Positions 40,110-42,293 of a DNA stretch of 42,293 nucleotides are shown here, piece by piece (position 1 is the stretch's first letter; each line of letters begins with the position of its first letter). The DNA is from Clostridia bacterium. Its GTDB lineage: Bacteria > Bacillota > Clostridia > Oscillospirales > Acutalibacteraceae. A program made the translations under genes and the position numbers. The stretch spans positions 1 through 42,293 of the forward strand of contig JAFQLV010000046.1 of NCBI GenBank assembly GCA_017396515.1. The letters run 5' to 3'. The notes beneath the pieces are model-generated. The model saw only the letters and a program-made list of their open reading frames with translations, made no database searches and was not told the origin of the DNA.

Positions 40110-41819
40110 TCAGAATTTGAATATCATTCTGAAAAGCTCAATAAGCCATGTCAGGAAAGCAGACAGACCGGAAAAAATCTTTCCGTATTTATCTGTGGGA
40201 TTATCAAGAGCATCATCTGCTTCCCAATTTTCTGTGTCGCAATTTTCTGTTGTCATCGCTTCTATGCTGCCCCACTTATCGTTATCGGGGTCAGTGTATG
40301 AATAAACAACAAACTGTGACGGCCAACAGGAATTATTGATATTAAGCTGCTCTTTTGCCGAAGCAATTTCATAAAGGAGTCTCATTTCCCAGTCTGACCA
40401 GTTGGAGTGGCTTGATCCCTTAATAAACCATGTGTTGTCAGGGAAGAGACAGGTTGAAGCGTCTATCTGCTTATCAGGTGAAATATACTTACCTAAGCCT
40501 GCTTCGATTTTTGAAGCGATATGATCATCGCTGAGGTCCTTATAAATTGTGCCTGTTGTTGCGCCGAAGGATGAGCGGCCGACAGAAGCGAACTGATCTG
40601 AAGGCAAATCATTTGTTTCACAAATGGGAAGAATCTGGAAACCGTATTTTGAAATAACACCGAAATGCACACCGCTATCAACAGCTGTTTTGATTATTTC
40701 GGGCACTCTCTTTCTTATCTGAGTGTCATATCTTTCAATCTTAGAAATAAGGCCTGCATATTCCTCTCTTTTTTCGCTTCCCTCAGGGCCGAAAACATAT
40801 TCCATAGCTGTGTCAAAATCTTCATTTGATACACAAGCCCAATAGTTAGGCCATGTGTAGAAGGTTGAGAGAGACAAAGCTGAGGTTACACCTTCAACTA
40901 ACTTATAATAAAGCCAGTCCCTACCCTTGTCGATAACTGCATCGAGTACACCTGTTCTGTCAAGCATTTCAAGAGTTGTGTTGATAAAGCCGTCAACATC
41001 AAACAAACCTATTGCGCCACAGTCGATAAGCACTCTGTTTATAGCCGCAGCATCCACATTAAACTTGCCGCTGATTACTTCGCTAAGCATTTCAGCGCCG
41101 CCGACAACGCTACCGTCAAAGCCAACGCCTCTGATATGCTTGGCTGCATGGTCAGGATAACGAGCAAGATAAGAAGTAACGATATTGGTACCGAGGCAGG
41201 TAGCCATAATACCAACCTGGCTGCTGCCTGTTGAAGCCATAACATCATCTATGAAAAGCTTGAAATCTGCCGCTGTTTCATAGGGGTCAAGTCTCCAGTC
41301 ATATCTCCAGTAATATCTGTCCTGAACATAATATTTCTGACCGTCTGAGGTGTACCATGCCTGATCATTATGTCTTATATGGTTCATCTGGTCAATTCTT
41401 GACTGACGCAGACCTGTGCCGTACTGAGCGTTGCCGTCCTTATCAAGAAGTGAGTGTTTAAAAAGTTCACTTATCTCCGCCTGAAGATTTTCATAGTAAG
41501 GATCCCAATTGTCATTGAGAAGGCCGTCAATAAGAAAAGGCAGTAAAATGTTTGCCAGAGACTCAACCAACTCTTTATTGCCGTCTTCTTCAGACTCATC
41601 ATCCTTTTCAAGAATTGAAGCGAAATCCTTGTAATGGAAAACCTTTTCACCGTTTTCGTCTACAAGCTGCTCACCGTCACCTGAAATACGGATAATCGGA
41701 ATATCGCTGTGTGACTGAGAAACGAATTCTGTTCTGTTTGCAAAGGCTGATGAAGCCAGGCTGAAAGCCATTATCATAGCAAGCAGAAGTGACAACACTT
41801 TTTTAAAAGTATTTTTCAT
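40110..41819 (-). CDS. Secreted LCAT-like alpha/beta hydrolase with Cys in the nucleophile position
   Basis: A 569-residue exported protein with signal peptide (~1-27, KVLSLLLAMIMAFSLASSAF then A-N). The segment YYWRYDWRLDPYE at ~169-181 resembles the YDWR motif of the LCAT/phospholipid acyltransferase lipase group. About 25 residues later VGIMATCLGTNIVTSYLARY matches a nucleophile elbow, but with Cys208 where Ser is expected (x-C-x-G). The C-terminus ends in a hydrophobic, amphipathic helix (GLSAFLTWLIELFRMIFKF), perhaps for membrane contact. The Asp and His of a triad cannot be fixed by eye. The substrate is unknown. The leader region 41820-42103 is AT-rich with only weak promoter matches. 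A strong Shine-Dalgarno (AAGGAGGAAATATT) precedes the ATG. Confidence 0.75.
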   Translation of the reverse strand: MKNTFKKVLSLLLAMIMAFSLASSAFANRTEFVSQSHSDIPIIRISGDGEQLVDENGEKVFHYKDFASILEKDDESEEDGNKELVESLANILLPFLIDGLLNDNWDPYYENLQAEISELFKHSLLDKDGNAQYGTGLRQSRIDQMNHIRHNDQAWYTSDGQKYYVQDRYYWRYDWRLDPYETAADFKLFIDDVMASTGSSQVGIMATCLGTNIVTSYLARYPDHAAKHIRGVGFDGSVVGGAEMLSEVISGKFNVDAAAINRVLIDCGAIGLFDVDGFINTTLEMLDRTGVLDAVIDKGRDWLYYKLVEGVTSALSLSTFYTWPNYWACVSNEDFDTAMEYVFGPEGSEKREEYAGLISKIERYDTQIRKRVPEIIKTAVDSGVHFGVISKYGFQILPICETNDLPSDQFASVGRSSFGATTGTIYKDLSDDHIASKIEAGLGKYISPDKQIDASTCLFPDNTWFIKGSSHSNWSDWEMRLLYEIASAKEQLNINNSCWPSQFVVYSYTDPDNDKWGSIEAMTTENCDTENWEADDALDNPTDKYGKIFSGLSAFLTWLIELFRMIFKF

Positions 41820-42030
41820 AATATTTCCTCCTTAAAAAATCATCATTTTATAATCTTTCTTAATGTTTCTTAATTTTAAATTATAATCAGACACTTTTAC
41901 GAGAATTCTTTGATTTACTTAATAAATTATGAACAATAAATAAATTAATGACTCCCGACTAAAAAAGGTACTATTGAAGCTTCGGTTATTGATATTCTGT
42001 TCCTCATAAACCCGCAAAGCGAATAAAACT

Positions 42031-42060
42031 GAAAAAGCACTTCCGAAGAAGTGCTTTTTC
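42031..42060. terminator. Bidirectional terminator after the cyclase-family gene
   Basis: GAAAAAGCACTTC (42031-42043), loop CGAA, GAAGTGCTTTTTC (42048-42060): a perfect 13-bp stem with built-in T runs on both strands. It lies about 44 bp after the stop of the minus-strand gene at the right edge. Confidence 0.9.
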
Positions 42061-42103
42061 TGTATTTGCAGTTTAATTTAGCAACAAACTGATAAATTGG
42101 AAT

Positions 42104-42293
42104 TTACCTTTCAGTATCTATCAACACCGCTCTGCACGGTGAACCATCTGCACCCGCCAAATTCAGCGGAGCAGCATTTAAGAAATAGATACCCTCGGAC
42201 ACCTCTGCCAAACGAATCCCCTCAACCAAGATAACATCAGCAGACAGTAGTGCAAGATGTACCGCCATTGGCGCGTTTTGCGGTCCGACCGAC
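42104..42293 (-). CDS. Cyclase family protein (kynurenine formamidase-like), C-terminal part
   Basis: An open minus-strand frame enters from the right edge and ends with TAA at 42106-42104. The ~62 visible residues include APMAVHLALLSADVILVEGI, RLAEVSEGIYFLNAAPLNLA and GADGSPCRAVLIDTER, the typical C-terminal end of the cyclase / arylformamidase-like metal hydrolase family. That end carries the late glutamate (VEGI) and the GxDGxPxRA turn. The N-terminal metal-binding HxGTHxDxPxH motif would lie outside the window. The pathway is not known. Confidence 0.8.
   Translation of the reverse strand, partial: SVGPQNAPMAVHLALLSADVILVEGIRLAEVSEGIYFLNAAPLNLAGADGSPCRAVLIDTER

Overview
The window is a piece of a low-to-mid GC Firmicutes chromosome, most likely an anaerobic, probably gut-associated member of the Clostridia (Ruminococcaceae/Oscillospirales type). 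Evidence: a fused IspH-ribosomal protein S1 gene, spo0A, RicT, a BlaI/M56 pair, an 8-Cys clostridial ferredoxin, strong AGGAGG-type ribosome binding sites and many TTGACA-17 bp-TATAAT-type promoters. I cannot name the species. No rRNA, tRNA, phage, transposase or CRISPR locus was seen.

Layout. 1-7453: 3' end of gpmI, then a minus-strand block (ispH-rpsA fusion, cmk, a BaiN/HI0933-type flavoprotein, an M19 dipeptidase, yraN, rnhB), interrupted at 5.0-5.6 kb by a small two-helix membrane protein gene and the relic of a sister gene. 7477-8660: an accessory patch of two unrecognised genes, each preceded by the same 43-bp repeat. 8672-18307: housekeeping genes (P-loop protein, pgi, dac, mtaB, tmcAL, ferredoxin, holB, ricT, a predicted beta-propeller and a lipoprotein). 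18411-22701: a complete deoxynucleoside/nucleoside salvage operon deoC-deoD-deoB-cdd-pdp. 22905-26824: a membrane protein, a sulfatase and an ECF sigma/anti-sigma pair. 27067-31166: malic enzyme, an Ldh2-type dehydrogenase and glpK with a leader attenuator. 31704-35851: spo0A, then a BlaI/M56 peptidase/membrane protein operon with two visible operators. 35997-42293: a membrane-anchored metallophosphoesterase, a DUF4091 protein, a family I.5-like lipase, a secreted LCAT-like hydrolase and the end of a cyclase-family gene.

The most unusual content is non-coding. First, there is a family of elements whose ends are tandem heptamers. The heptamer differs from copy to copy, yet the two arms of one copy are reverse complements of each other. 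Two copies (17.4 and 31.4 kb) share one core but have unrelated arms. In six places an arm starts within about 3 bp of a stop codon, and several elements carry terminator-like hairpins, so they look like mobile 3'-end or terminator cassettes. Second, at 28273-28472 lies an array of eight hairpins. The stems differ but are held together by a constant 8-bp linker (TCGATATG or its reverse complement), in two opposed halves. Both families conserve structure rather than sequence. I know no described system that matches either one exactly; the heptamer arms recall the short tandemly repeated repetitive sequences of cyanobacteria.
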